DNA of 64,000 bases from Notamacropus eugenii (GCF_028372415.1 NC_092872.1:11383001-11447000), one strand, 5' to 3'; positions 1 to 11,935 are shown, counted from the first letter of the stretch. Numbers and translations are program-made. The notes: generated by a model from the sequence alone, not told the origin.

Positions 1-178
1 CAGAATGAAAATCTACTCTGTTAACTTTAGGAAAAATTGGCTGAACCCCTTATCATGGATAAAGTACTCTGATTTCCCCCCACCCTAGCTAAAAATGATC
101 TCATCCTCCACAAATGACCATAGGACATTTGAACTATAGCTTTCCTTCAACCATCATTCTCTACCTTATAAAATGAGA

Positions 179-180
<2 letters not shown>

Positions 181-226
<46 letters not shown>
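181..226 (+). repeat. (GT)n microsatellite
   Basis: 23 uninterrupted GT units. The minus-strand open frame across it (Thr-His runs) is an artefact. Confidence 0.97.
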
Positions 227-230
<4 letters not shown>

Positions 231-365
231 CTCCTCCCCACTGGTCCATAAGTTTTCTGAAGGCAGAAAGTGTCTATTGATTTTTCTTCTCCATTTTTGT
301 ATTATTGACAGTCCACAAAGGATCTGGCACATAGTAAGAACTTAATAAATATTTGTTGTATTGAA
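227..365 (+). mobile_element. L2 LINE 3' end
   Basis: Contains CTGGCACATAGTAAG and TTAATAAATATTTGTTG, the hallmark 3' end of L2, in + orientation. Confidence 0.65.
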
Positions 366-384
366 TTTAACTGAAAATGACACT

Positions 385-545
385 GGTTTGGTAGACAAGA
401 GAGCTGGACTTGAACCTTAGCTTCACTACTGCATAGCTGTGTAACGTAGGGGTTACTTTACCCTCTCTGGACATCAGTTTCCTCACCTATAAAATGAAGG
501 AGTTGGACTAGATGATTTTTAACATTCTTTCAAACTCCTAAAATT
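385..545 (+). mobile_element. MIR SINE
   Basis: Shows the MIR order: GAGCTGGACTTGAACC, AGCTGTGTAAC, then CAGTTTCCTCACCTATAAAA, followed by a marsupial-type GGACTAGATGATTT tail. Confidence 0.75.
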
Positions 546-883
546 TAAGGACTATCGATGAACTATAAACTAAACTGAAGTAAACTGTAGGTGAATTGTT
601 GACAAAGCCAGGGTTTGCTACCTAGATGCAAAATCCACCCACTAGCCATTGCCACCAGAATCCTATTACCCTGGACCCCCTCTCCTGGGGATGCCTTCCT
701 CCCCAAACTCCATGGAGGCAAAGATCAGACTTTCTGTGGGACCTCTCACAGAAGTCCACTCCCTGCTCATGACTGCCCCTGCTCTTGTACTGTGGTCTTT
801 GCAATTGCTGCTACCATCCCCTCACCAAATGAATTGGCCCCTGAAACAAGATCTCTTAGATACTTCCAATTTATTTGACTACC
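546..883. other. single-copy stretch, nothing recognised
   Basis: Short overlapping open frames on both strands (615-897) share no recognisable domain and lack splice or Kozak support. No repeat is recognised. Confidence 0.4.
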
Positions 884-1140
884 ATTGTTGCTATTGAATC
901 ATTTTTCAGTCATGTCCAACACTTTGTTACCTCATTTGGGATTTTCTTGACAAAGATACTAGAGTGGCTTGCCATTTACTTTTCTAGCTCCTTTTACAAA
1001 TAAGGAACTGAGGAAACAGGGTTAAGTGGTTTATCCAGGGTCACCCAGATAGTAAGTGTCTAAGGCCGGAGTTGCACTCAGGAAAATGAGTCTTCCTGAC
1101 TCCAGGCCTGGCATTCTATCTACTGAGCCACGTAGATCCC
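884..1140 (-). mobile_element. marsupial tRNA-derived SINE (MAR1/MON1/WALLSI type)
   Basis: Reverse-oriented full-length copy. The right end holds the tRNA-like part (CTGACTCCAGGCCTGGCATT then CTATCTACTGAGCCA), the middle a MIR-like core, and the left end the characteristic TTTTTCAGTCATGTCCAACAC and GGGATTTTCTTGACAAAGA segments. Confidence 0.85.
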
Positions 1141-1199
1141 TTGACTACCACACAGCTGCTTTTCTCCTATATAGCAAGCCTAAGCTGCTTTTTCACAAG

Positions 1200-1375
1200 A
1201 CAACAGAATCACAGAATTCAGAGCTAACAAGCATTTTAAAGATCATCTTCTCTAATGCCTTCATTTTATCATTGAGGAAAATGAGGACCATGGAGGGAAA
1301 ATGTCTTACTTAAGATAATACAATAAATGGGAAGATGGGTGATTAGGCATCACTTGAACTTTACTCTCATCAGTA
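1200..1375 (-). mobile_element. MIR/THER SINE fragment
   Basis: CTTCATTTTATCATTGAGGA followed by a degraded core is the reverse complement of the MIR central part. Confidence 0.55.
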
Positions 1376-1389
1376 TTGGCACAAAGAGA

Positions 1390-2359
1390 AAATAATATAT
1401 ACAGTCAGTTGAATATAGAAATCTATCTTACCCAACAGGGAAGTAGGAGGGAAGGAAATTAAGTAAGGGGTGGGAGGCAAACTGACAGAAAGGAGGGCAG
1501 ATCAGGGGAGGTGGGAAACAGAAACAAAACACTGATGAGGAGGGAAAGGGTGAAAGGAGAGAGAAGACAAACAGGAGGAAGAATAGGGTGGATGGAAAGA
1601 CACAGGTAGTAATCATAACTGTGACTGTGAATGGAATGAACTCTCCCATAAAATGGAAACATAGCAGAGTGGATCAAAAATCAGAATCCTACAATATGCT
1701 GCTTACAAGAAACACACTTGAAGCAAAGAGACACACACAGAGTAAAAGTAAGGGGCTGAAGCAGAATCTATTATGCTTTAGCTGAAGTAAAAAAAAAAAG
1801 TAAGGGTAGCAATCCTGATCTTAGACAAAGCAAAAGTAAAAATAGACCTAAATAAAAGAGATAAGAAAGGAAACTACATCTTGCTAACAGGTAGCATAGA
1901 AAATGAAGTAATCAAATTAGAAGAACAAGGAATAATGTACCTGTTAGATCTATGGGGAGGAGAAGAATTCATGATCAAATGAGAGATTGAGAACATTACA
2001 AAATATAGAATAAATAATTTTGATCATATTAAATTGAAAAGCTTTTGTACAAACAAAACCAATGCCACCCAGATTAGAAGAAAAGCAAAAAGTTGGAAAA
2101 CAATCTTTACAGCAAGTGGCTCTGATAAAGAACTCATTTCTCAAATGTATAGAGAACCAAGTCAAATTTGTGAGTATACAAGCCATTTTGCAACTGATAA
2201 ATGGTCAAAGGATATGAATAGGCAGTTTTCAGATGAAAAAATCAAAGCAAATGAAGAAGTGCTCTAAATCACTTTTGATTGGAGAAATGAAAACTAAAAC
2301 AACTGAAATATCACTTCACATCAATCAGCTTGGCTAAAATGGCAAAAACGGAAAATGAT
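1390..2359 (+). mobile_element. L1 LINE fragment: inter-ORF region, ORF2 endonuclease start, then ORF2 C-terminal part
   Basis: 1588-1930 reads, with frame changes, as the start of L1 ORF2 endonuclease: VNGMNSPIK, a CLQETHL-like motif, then a VAIL-SDK-like segment. From about 1945 it jumps to the ORF2 C-terminal region (ATDKWSKDMNRQFSDE at 2190-2240), so the reverse transcriptase core is deleted. The purine-rich stretch 1412-1600 precedes ORF2. The copy is dead, with many stops and an internal deletion. Confidence 0.8.
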
Positions 2360-2371
2360 AAATATTGGAGA

Positions 2372-3498
2372 GGAAAGACATAAAAGTCAAGACTTCTGTA
2401 TCCCAAACATCCAATTTAAGTATTCAATGGTCTCAGGCCATGGAAGAGCTCAAAAAGGATTTTGAAAATCAAGTAAGAGAGGTGGAGGAAAAATTGGGAA
2501 GACAAATGAGAGAGATGGAAGAAAAGCATGAAAAGTGGGTCAACACCTTGCTAAAGGAGACTCCAAAAAATGCTGAGGAAAATAACACCTTTAAAAATAG
2601 GCTAACGCAATTGGCAAAAGAGGTTCAAAAAGCCAATGAGGAGAAGAAGGCTTTAAAAAACAGAATTAGCCAAATGGGAAAAGATGTTCAAAATCTCACT
2701 GAAGAAACAGTTCTTTCAAAATTAGAATGGAACAGATGGAGGCTAATGACTTTATGAGAAACCAAGAAATCACAAAACAAAACCAAAAGAATGAAAAAAT
2801 GGAAGATAATGTGAAATATCCCATTGGAAAAACAACTGACCTGGAAAATAGATCCATTTAAAAATTACGGGACCACTTGAAAGCCATGATCAAAAAAAGA
2901 GCCTAGACATCATCTTTCATGAAATTATCAAGGAAAACTGCCCTGATATTCTAGAACTGGGGGCAAAATAAATATTGAAAGAATCCACTGATCACCTCCT
3001 GAAAGAGATCTGAAAAAAGAAACTCCTAGGAACATTGTGGCCGAATTACAGAGTTCAAGAGTTCAGAGGTCAAGGAGAAAATATTGTAAGCAGCTAAAAA
3101 GAAACAATTCAAGTATTGTGGAAATACAATCAGGATTACACAAGATCTAGCACCTTCTACATTAAGGGATCAAAGGGCATGGAATAGGATATTCCAGAAG
3201 TCAAAGGAACTAGGACTAAAACCAAGAATCACCTACCCAGCAAAACTGAGTATAATACTTCAGGGAAAAAATGGTTTTTCAATGAAATAGAGGGCTTTCA
3301 AGCATTCTTGATGAAAAGACCAGAGCTGAAAAGAAAATTTGACTTTCAAACACAAGAATGAAGAGAAGCATGAAAAGGTAAACAGGAAAGAGAAGTCATA
3401 AGGGACTTACCAAAGTTGAACTGTTTACATTCCTACATGGAAGGAAAATATTTGTAACTCTTGAAACTTTTCAGTATCCAGGTAGTGGGTCGGATCAT

Positions 3499-3551
<53 letters not shown>

Positions 3552-4389
3552 GACAGAGAGCACAGGGTGAATTGAATAGGATGGGATCATATCTTAAATA
3601 AAATGAAATTAAGGGGTGAGAGAGAAATATGTTGGGAGGAGAAAGGAAAAAATGGGCAAAGTATCTCCCATAAAAGAGGCAAGAAAAAGACTTTTCAGTA
3701 GAAGGGAAAAAGCAGGGAGGTGAGAGAGAAAAAACATGAAGCTTTCTCTCATCACATAAAGGAAGGAATAAAATGCACACTCATTTTGGTATGAAAACCT
3801 ATCTTACAATACAGGAAAGTGGGGGAGAAGGGGGTAAACAGGGTGGGGGAATGGTGGAAGGGAGGGCAGTGGGAGGAGGGAGCAATTAGAGTTCAACACT
3901 CTTGGGGAGGGACAGGATCAAAAGAGAGAGCAGAAGAAATGGGGGGGCAGGATAGGATGGAGGGAAATATAGTTAGTCTTACACAACACAACTATTATGG
4001 AAGTCATTTGCAAAACTACACAGATATGCCTTATATTGAATTGCTTGCCTTCCCAAAAGGAATGGGTGAGGAAGGAGGGAGGAATAGAAGTTGGAACTCA
4101 AAATTTTAGGAACAACTGTTGAGTATTGTTCTTGCATACAACTAGGAAATAAGAAATACAGGTAATGGGGTATAGAAAGTTATCCTGCTCTACAGGACAA
4201 AAGAGAAGATGGGGATAAGGGAAGGGAGGGATGTTAGAAGGGAGGGCAGATTGGTGATGGGGTAATTAGAATGCTTGGAGTTTTGAGGTGGGGGAGGGAG
4301 AAATGGGGAGAAAATTTGGAACCCAAAATTTTGTGGAAATGAATGTTGAAAACTTAAATAAAGAAATTTAAATACAAAAAAAATTAAAT
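2372..4389 (+). mobile_element. HAL1-like (half-L1) element, copy 1, 5'-truncated
   Basis: Starts inside an L1-type ORF1 coding segment (130 codons open, 2365-2757; coiled-coil sequence such as WSQAMEELKKDFENQ), continues through a degraded ORF1 C-terminus (to about 3290), a CA repeat, a long purine-rich 3' region and an A-rich end. There is no ORF2. It aligns along its whole length with the second copy at 14180-16143. Imperfect 12-bp flanks (2360-2371 and 4390-4401) may be its target-site duplication. It sits inside an older L1. Confidence 0.75.
3500..3549 (+). repeat. (CA)n microsatellite inside HAL1-like copy 1
   Basis: 25 CA units at the same position in the element as the shorter CA run of copy 2 (15297), so the repeat is part of the element and has changed length since insertion. 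Confidence 0.95.
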
Positions 4390-4401
4390 AAAAATTGGTG
4401 A

Positions 4402-4690
4402 ACTCTAAATGAAGACTGAAGCATTTTCTTCACTTACTTTATTCTTTCTCATGTTTTTATTTCTTTTGATCTGTTTCTTCTTCCACAACTCTGATGAATA
4501 TGGAAGTATGTTTTACATGATAGCACATGTCTAAACTATATCAAATTGCTTACCATATTCAGAACAGGGGAGGGGAGGGAGAGAAAAATTTGGCACTCAA
4601 AATCTTGTAAAAATGAATGCTAAAAATTTTCTTGATATGTAATTGGAGGAAAAGATAAAATACTATTTAAAGCAAAAAAAAAACCAAAAA
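4402..4690 (+). mobile_element. L1 3' UTR and tail (continuation of the interrupted L1)
   Basis: Shows the marsupial L1 3' signature: a T-rich stretch, CCACAACTCTGATGAATATG, ATCAAATTGCTTACC, then GGGAGGGAGAGAAAAATTTG and AAAATCTTGTAAAAATGAA, ending in an A-rich tail. Confidence 0.75.
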
Positions 4691-4829
4691 ACTCGGGCTC
4701 CCAATACCAAACCCAGTGCCTCCTGTCAAAACACTAGACATAAATAACAATTATAATTATTTGAAAGCACAGTATGACAAATATCACATAGTAATTGAGT
4801 TTATCTATCCTATCAAGATGATAATACCA

Positions 4830-4985
4830 TGGACTATGGGACTATGGACTGGATTTGTGATGGGGAAGCCTGTTTTCAGTCCTGGCTCTCCCATTTCCCA
4901 GCTGTGTGACTATGGACATCCTACTTTTCTTCTCTGGGATAGAGTTTCCTCATCTGCAAAATAAGATTAAAAATCTGCACACCAC
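4830..4985 (+). mobile_element. MIR SINE
   Basis: CAGCTGTGTGACTATGGACA followed by TTTCCTCATCTGCAAAATAA is the MIR core, + orientation. Confidence 0.7.
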
Positions 4986-6552
4986 CTTCCTACTAGTATA
5001 GTTGTTAAGAAAATTCCTCTATAAATTTAAAGCTCTCTAGAAATGGGAACCCCAAGAAGAGGATGGTGATGAAGTCTATTTTCATGCCTGTTTTCTCTGC
5101 AAATCAATTTTTTTAAAACATGAAATTAGCTATGATTTTTTACTTGGAATCCACAAGCTATAGGCTATAAGGCTGTAAATCTGGCACTGCCCCTCCACCC
5201 CCTTCCTGGAGCCATGCCTCCCCCTTCCTGCTTCAGGACAGTCCAGACAGGGGTCCGTACTGGGTCCTTCCTGTCCCCTCCAACTTAAACCACAGATTTG
5301 TGTGTATATGTATTGGGGGTGGGGGTGTAGAGGTAAGGAGACGGCTATCCTTGGGTAAACCAGCATTTCAGGAATCTTTCCCGAGCTTGGGGAGGGGTTT
5401 ATAGGGGCTGCCCAGATGAATAGGATCCTTCAGCTTGGGAGAAGTCTAAAATAGCTATAAACACGAGTAAGTCTAAGCCACATTTCTCTCTCCCACCTCA
5501 GTGGGACCAGGGGACCTGACATACAATTTCCTGGCTCCAAACCATGTTTGCTCATGTCTCTGCCCTGTCTATCTGTCTATATGTCTATCTGTCTACTTTC
5601 TCTACCCCTCAGCTTATCATTAGACTCTTAACACTGTACCCTTTTGGGGTAAGGCAGACATGCCAGTGAATGGTCAGATGGTTCGTGGGGTAGAGTTCTG
5701 GATAGGGTATTGGAGTTGTGGTAGGGAGGAGGAAACATTTAATCCAGCTCCACCAAAATTGCTTAAGGACCTAATATATTTGAGGCCTTTGGGGGATACA
5801 GATAAATAGAAAGAACATAAGCTCTGCTTCCAAGGTAGAAGAAATAATGAGACAGATTAGAGGTATGGAATGACTGATATTTTCAGAGCTGGAAAAGGAT
5901 AGTGGATGGTGATTAAGATGCCCAAAAAAAAAGGAAGAAAGAGAAAGAAAAGAACCCCAATAAAATATTTTAAATACAGAGGAAGAAAAAAAGTAGAGAA
6001 GGAGACACAAGGCAATTTTGTTACTATTGTGTTAAATTTCATATATATGTGAAGTAGCAACAAAATTGCCCTGTATACATAATATATATACATATATTAA
6101 CATATATATTGTATAACACAAGTTTACAGTTTTGCAAACAATATATTTTTGTTCTCTTTTATAAACTGAAATGTTTACATTTGCTAATAATGATTAGGCT
6201 CAAAATAAAAAAGAAAAGACAATGAAAGAGATTGCACACATAACTATAATACAAAAGAGTGTGAAATGTACACCAATGAGAGACATCAATGAAGTAAAGT
6301 GAATGAGAAATCCTAGGGTGGGATCACATTCAAGATGGAGGAGATAGCTCTGAAAACTGGGCCTTAAAGGAAGAAAGAAACTTCAGTAGACAGAGAGTCT
6401 CAGTCTTCTCATCAGCAAAATGCAGATGACAAAATCTCAAGTTCCCTTCCCATCAGGTTGTATATAAGGGGTGTTGGTCTGGGGGAGCTGTTCACATCAG
6501 CACCTTCCTGGCCATCAGTTGGACGATCTCAACTTGAGATCATGATGGTCAA
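4986..6552. other. single-copy and AT-rich DNA, no gene seen
   Basis: Contains a short TCTATCTG run (5565-5600) and an AT-rich, TATATA-bearing stretch (about 6010-6130). Open frames here are short and compositional. Confidence 0.4.
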
Positions 6553-6795
6553 TTTTCAATTATTGTTGTTGTTCAGTCATGTCGAACTCTTTTTGACCAC
6601 ATTTGGGATTTTCTTGACAAAGATACTGGAGTGGTTTGACATTTCCTTCTCCAGCTCATTTTACAATCAAGTGAGGTTAAGTGACTTGGCCAGGGTCACC
6701 CAACTAGTAAGTGACTGAGGCCATATTTGAACTCATGAAGATGAGTCTTCCTGACTCCAGGACCAGCACTCTATCCACTGCACCATTAGCTACCC
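6553..6795 (-). mobile_element. marsupial tRNA-derived SINE (MAR1/MON1 type)
   Basis: Reverse-oriented full-length copy: left-end TTGTTGTTGTTCAGTCATG, GGGATTTTCTTGACAAAGAT, core, then TCTTCCTGACTCCAGGACC and CTATCCACTGCACC. Confidence 0.88.
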
Positions 6796-6964
6796 CAGTT
6801 TTCCATTCCATGGCCTGAAACTTTATCTCCACAGAAGTGCACCCCAGTATCTCTCTAAGAGGATGCCGGGAACCCTTCCTGCCTTGAGAGGCAGTTCCAA
6901 TGACTGAGGACTCTGGTTCACAATCACCAGCACTCTCAGTCACTGGGACTGCCTCCAAAGGAAA

Positions 6965-7170
6965 TAGATTTATAGCTGGAAGGGACCCTGAGGTCGTCCA
7001 ATTGCCTTCATTTTACTGATAAGGAAACTGAGGTTAATAGGTTAAACAAAGAGATTAAAGCAAAAGAGGTTAATAAGTTAAGTAACTTGCCTAGCCCATG
7101 TCAAGGGGAGAGTTGAAGCCACACTTCCTGATTCTAAGCCCAACAATCTATTCACTGCACCATGTTGCGT
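6965..7170 (-). mobile_element. MIR/THER SINE
   Basis: AGCTGGAAGGGACCCTGAGG, CTTCATTTTACTGATAAGG and a degraded TAACTTGCC core: the reverse complement of MIR, with a local duplication of the GTTAATAGGTTAA segment. Confidence 0.7.
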
Positions 7171-8099
7171 AAGCTGGGAAACGATGCCACCCTGAGTGTT
7201 GAGTGTGGGTCTCTCATGTCACAGGGAGATCAGGGGTCCAACCCGGAAACCTTCGCAGGAAATGACCCACATGCTCTGAATCAGTCAAATTTGGTTAGTC
7301 ACACAACTAAATGACTACAGTACTGGCACCGTGTGTGGGGCACCGAGAGAAAACAATACGTATGACACAGAAAAGCATCAAAATGTCCATTTTTCTATTT
7401 GTGTAAAACCTGGTGGCAGAGAATGCTGAAAATGCACATCAAGAATGCTTTCAAAAGCTAGAAAGGAAAGATAGAGGGGGCCAGGATCCATAGGTGGCAA
7501 ATGTCAAGTTTCTCAACCATTTTCTGAATGGTTTATCTCCACAGTTTCCTATCCCTTCCAGTTCTGATATTCTGCATTCTCTCTTCCTACCAAGTCTAAT
7601 GTTCTATGTTCTCCAGCCAATTTTAACTGTAACACTCTTTTGTTCTATATTCTAAGGTCCCTCTCAGTTCTGGGATTCTATTTCTCTATTTTGACTCTCC
7701 TTGACTCCTGAGTTGTCATTTGCTTTCTGTCATGCTCCTCTAGCTCCCTTCCCCTTCCAGGCTGAACTTTCCAAGAGCCCCTCCTATTCTGTCTCCTGAA
7801 TCCAAGGAAGCAACAGACCCATCTGGCTCCTCAGATCTTCTCCCCAATGGCAGACAAGTTCTCCCAGCTCTGGAAGCAGCCAATCTGTCCTAGTGTCTAG
7901 CTCCCCACAGCTCCATGTTCTCTTTCCCTGACTGTAATCTGTTAAATGCTATACACTCACCAACCCCATGCCTGTTTTTACCTCTGAGTTATTGTTTACC
8001 ATGGCCTAAAGCCATCTAGTCTGCTCTGGGAGAAGCCGGAAATCATCCTTCAATTATCCATTAGCAATTTGTGGAGTGCCTCATTTACTAGCCCTCTGC
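7171..8099. other. single-copy DNA, no gene seen
   Basis: Mostly unique sequence. 7540-7690 resembles the degraded tail of a MIR-like SINE (CTTCCAGTTCTGATATTCT). No exon signals stand out. Confidence 0.35.
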
Positions 8100-8745
8100 A
8101 AGACATCAACATAAATACATATAGGCATAATTGTTCAACAAATTTATCAGCGACTTGGAAAAAAACATAGATGTACACGTTTATCCAATTTGCAGATAAC
8201 ACAAAGCTATGGAGGACCAATAATGCACTGGAATACAAAGTTGAAATCCAAACCAGTCTGGTTCCATAGTTGAAAGACCTGGATTTAAATCCGACCTTCA
8301 ACATTTATAACTTTGTGAGCTAGGGCAAATCACCTAAAATACCTACGTCCTATCCTCATTGATAGTGACAGCTTGGTCTAGATGACCTTACAGTTCTAGA
8401 TCTTGTGGCCCAGTAAACTAAGATAATGAATCTTTTAGAAATAATTGCAAAGTCCTCTGATTTGTTTTAAAAATCCACTAGTGACAAGAATGAGGAAGCA
8501 AAACCTAGATAGCAATTCACATAAAGAGGGATAAAGGCTCAATATATGGCAGGGTATAATATGAGAACCAAAACTTTAACAGGATCTTAGGCTCCATTGA
8601 AAAACATAAAACATAGAAGAAGGGGAATGAAAATCTCACTGCACTCAAATTCTGATCAGATAACATTTGTGGGTGCCATATTTTAGGAAAGACATTGACA
8701 GTTGGTGGAACAAGAATCTTAACAGTCACAGCTCCTGCCCTCTAA
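8100..8745 (+). mobile_element. CR1/L3 LINE fragment, with a MIR inserted
   Basis: 8130-8215 corresponds to a CR1-type reverse transcriptase region (a degenerate version of the segment around the F-A-D-D-T-K box). 8580-8710 corresponds to the region near the CR1 3' end (GGATCTTAGGCTCCATTGA, then GGTGCCATATTTTAGGAAAG). A MIR-like SINE at about 8245-8405 separates the two parts. Confidence 0.65.
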
Positions 8746-9640
8746 GTTCTCAGTCTTCTCCTCTTTCCTAAGACAGGTACTTACATGCCTCCTACATCTC
8801 AACATGACAAACACTCAAGCAGTGACAGACAAACCAATATGGCAGCCAATGCTATGGAGAATAAACTAACATGGCAAGTACTCAGAGAAGGGGAGCAGAC
8901 CGGGAGTGTGATGTGGAGGGAAGAAAATTAACTACAGAAAGGGGTCTTCTCCAAATTCAGTGGGGACTGTGCGCTTTGTCTTGGGGCGCAAGGTTAAGTG
9001 GTACATTGAAATGGACCTTTTCCTATAAAGAAGGAAGGGAAATCTCAGGCTTCATGGGAAGTTCTGATATACCTACGATCCAGGCGGCTTTGAGAAAGTC
9101 AATTATAACTCTTTGAGTTACCATTTCACCCTCTGTAAAATGAGAGAGTTGGACTTGGTGGCCTCTGAGGCTCTTTCCTACTCTAGACCCGTGATGTACA
9201 ACTTAAAGCAGTTTCTTCACCATGGGAGAATGAGGCTAGATCAGAGTAAAAGGCAGGCTATAGGGTACTATCCCTCTTGTTCTCATGGCTGTCCCACCTA
9301 TTAGAGGACTGAGGTCCATGCTGCCTCTCCAACTGACCTGCCTTCAGGCCAAGGGCACTGGTTAGTTCTGGACCATTGGTCTCACATGCCTCCTTTGACT
9401 GAATGTCTCCAGGAATCATTACCACTTGCCCTCCCCCAATCTTAAGGCCCACAGGGACTTTTCTGCCTATAAAATTCAGCTCCAAACCAGTCTTAGGCAG
9501 GAGAGGCCAGGTGCCCTCCTAAGCTTCCCCAATGTCCCTATTATTTTCTATTTTGTTCCTATTCTCAGAATAGAAGTTAATCAATTCCTGTATTCATAAT
9601 GAGGAAGGAATCATAAGTGACACAAGAGGGGTAGCGTCAG
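8746..9640. other. mostly single-copy DNA, one MIR tail
   Basis: 9108-9195 is a MIR-type tail (ACCCTCTGTAAAATGAGAGA, GGACTTGGTGGCCTCTGAGG). The rest shows no gene. The open frame at 8871-9116 is unsupported. Confidence 0.4.
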
Positions 9641-9649
9641 GGCAAGGGT

Positions 9650-9868
9650 GTACTGGTAACTGTTTAACAACCATCTGCCTGGAAAAGAAAAGAAAATACA
9701 GATCATAAGTTTTTAAGTTTAACTTACATTTTTAGCATTTTCTTAAGTCTAGTCATTAACAAAATATAAATCAAGTTCTGATTTGTAGCTTTTGCTAATA
9801 ATGTCCAAAATGTACATGCTCACATAGATAATTTAGCAATTGTCTCTCAGGAGCCAGTTTGAGCCTTG
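9650..9868 (+). mobile_element. candidate nonautonomous DNA transposon, copy 1 (unnamed)
   Basis: Shares GTTTAACAAC, TTTTCTTAAGTCTAG, ATTAACAAAATATAAATCAA and a CTGATTTGTAG-like block in the same order with 54148-54371. The right end GGAGCCAGTTTGA is close to the reverse complement of the left end as preserved in the other copy (AACAACTGGCTCC), suggesting terminal inverted repeats. No transposase. Confidence 0.45.
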
Positions 9869-9934
9869 GGTCAAGGGATAAAGGGTAGCTGCCAGATTAG
9901 AAAGAGGGATAACCTGAGTTTCATTTCAGTTTAT

Positions 9935-10125
9935 CATCGACTGTCAGAACTGGAAGATTCCTTGGAAGACAGAAAATATCAAAAGCAGTGAAAAAGACCT
10001 TAGAGATGATTCTAGTCCAATCTCTCCATTTTATAGGTGAAGTAACTGAGGTCCAGCCAGGAAAAGAGCTTTAGCCAATATCATCTAGTCCAGGCATCCC
10101 AATTTTCAACTGTTTCTTCCGGAAT
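9935..10125 (-). mobile_element. MIR/THER SINE
   Basis: TCCATTTTATAGGTGAAGTA followed by CTGAGGTCCAG is the inverted MIR core, preceded by the GTCAGAACTGGAAGATTCCT 3' segment. Confidence 0.65.
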
Positions 10126-11390
10126 TAGTGGCCTACCTAATTCAGTTAGAAGTTGAAGAGTAAAACCTACCACAGATCATATAAAATTCATTTCAACAAG
10201 TCCATATTGAATACCTCCTCCGTGCCTAGTCTTGTGCTGGGCTCTGATGCTATGAAGATAGAAGAAAGAGGAGTCTCACTCCCTGCCCTGAAGGTAGAGG
10301 TGGAGAACCAGCCTGGAGCATCCCTCCATTCTTAGCTTCAGCAGGAGCTCTTGACTGAAATTTCTTCCTCAAAAGATGAAAAAGCTCTGATATGGTTCTT
10401 ATAAGTAAAACCTAGCTGGTTTCTCTATTTTAGCCTTATTAGAAAAGCAAAAACCCTAATATGCCCAGTTATTGAACTAGCAGGAAAATACCCTTCTCAG
10501 CCTTTTTTTTCCCTTTCATTTAGATGTCTGTCTGCTTCTCAAAGCCTTGGGTTAAATGGACTTTTCTCTCCAGAAGAGTCTTTACACTCCCCACCCCCAG
10601 AGGTCCAGATCTCTAGAAAGCAAAGCAAGACTGCTAGCCAGCTAGCCCCTCAGGCTTATTTCTACTTTTTAAACTACATTTCCTGGTCACTAAGGCTCTG
10701 CCAAAGATTGTTCTCTAGTTTGGGATTAGAAAATCTTTGTGACTTCCTGTTAATTCCGTTTATAAGAATCCTGTGCCAGCAACCCACCTGGGAATAAACC
10801 CTATCAAAGAAACAAAGAGTGGTCTAAGTCCTTATCATCTTTGGGGGCCCGACATGTTACCTCTGCTATTCAGATAAATCTAAACAAGTTCAAAAGCTAA
10901 ACTAGGGGAGTAGGGGTGGGGACAAAGGTTATAGTCTCCTACTTAACCACATTTCTGGCCTCTTATACGTAGATGCAACAGCAAATCCTATTTGGATTTT
11001 GCGATCTCCTTATGTGAGACTAACAGTGAGCAAAATCAGGGAATCAGGAATGAACTTGGTGTGTAAGTTGAGATATGGTAGAGAGGGAGAAGGGAAAAAC
11101 CAAGAAAATAGGTCTGGCTGAGATGGAAAGGAAGGGAATGTTGCCTCCACCAAAAGATTCTCTGGGAAATTGAATAGTTAAGTGTGGAAAGTGTCAGACC
11201 TGGTCCCAAGGAGATTCTCTCACCTTGAGGGGCAGATGATCATAGGATAATGAGATTGTGGATTTAGAGATGAAAAAGACTCTCCTGCTTTGTCACCCTA
11301 CTTCAAGGAGTGGTCTTATTTCATGACAGCTTGACAATTTGAGCAGTTTAGGCATTTGGAACAAAAATTCAGAAAATGGTTAAAGTACTC
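10126..11390. other. single-copy DNA with a short ancient-repeat fragment
   Basis: 10185-10300 belongs to the unnamed 'TGTGCTGGGCTCTGATGCTA' family also seen at 18725 and 29690. 10335-11390 shows no gene or recognised element; CAGATAATAAT-like MIR debris may be present. Confidence 0.4.
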
Positions 11391-11394
11391 AGAG

Positions 11395-11610
11395 CTGTGC
11401 TAAGCTACAGAGAGAAGACTGGAGAGCATCCTTCAAAATCCCAGGGTTCCGGCTGTTTTAGGAGGTGGTGGGCTCCCTCTCAATGGAACTCTTCAAGGGG
11501 TTGAAATGACCACTTGTCAGATGTGTTAGAATTGGGATCCCTTTAAGGTATCGGTGGGACTAGATGGCTGCTTTAAGTTCTTTCCAGTTCCTGAATTCTA
11601 TGATTCTCCC
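11395..11610 (+). mobile_element. CR1/L3 LINE 3' end
   Basis: AGGTGGTGGGCTCCCTCTCA, CTTCAAGGGGTTGAAATGAC, GGGACTAGATGGCTGCTTTA and the terminal ATTCTATGATTCT octamer-type ending are hallmarks of the CR1 3' end. Confidence 0.75.
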
Positions 11611-11644
11611 TTTGCTCCTGATTCTGCCCTCTGGGAGCTTCAGC

Positions 11645-11740
11645 ACAAGTCTTGTTCATATAATAACCCTACAAATACTTGAATATAGCAATCATGCTGC
11701 TTTTCTAGATTAAATATCTTCATTTCCTTGAGATGCAGGG
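11645..11740 (-). mobile_element. CR1/L3 LINE fragment
   Basis: Reverse-oriented CR1 segment: AAATACTTGAATATAGCAAT followed by TTCTAGATTAAATATCTTCA. Confidence 0.5.
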
Positions 11741-11935
11741 TAGCATAGTCAGTCAATAGAGCATTTGAGTTGAAGGCAAGAAGACTTGGGTTGAAATCCA
11801 GTCTCAAATTTTCACTAGCGCCGTGACCCTGGGCTAATCACTTAATCTCTCTGTGTCTTGATTTGTTCATCTGTAAAGTGAAGGGTCTGGATGCAGTGCT
11901 TAAAATCTATTCTAAATCTATGATCCTTATGAAAT
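11741..11935 (+). mobile_element. MIR SINE
   Basis: GGGTAGCATAGTCAG, TTGGGTTGAAATCC (B-box region), GTGACCCTGGGCTAATCACT, TTGTTCATCTGTAAAGTG: full MIR order. Confidence 0.75.
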
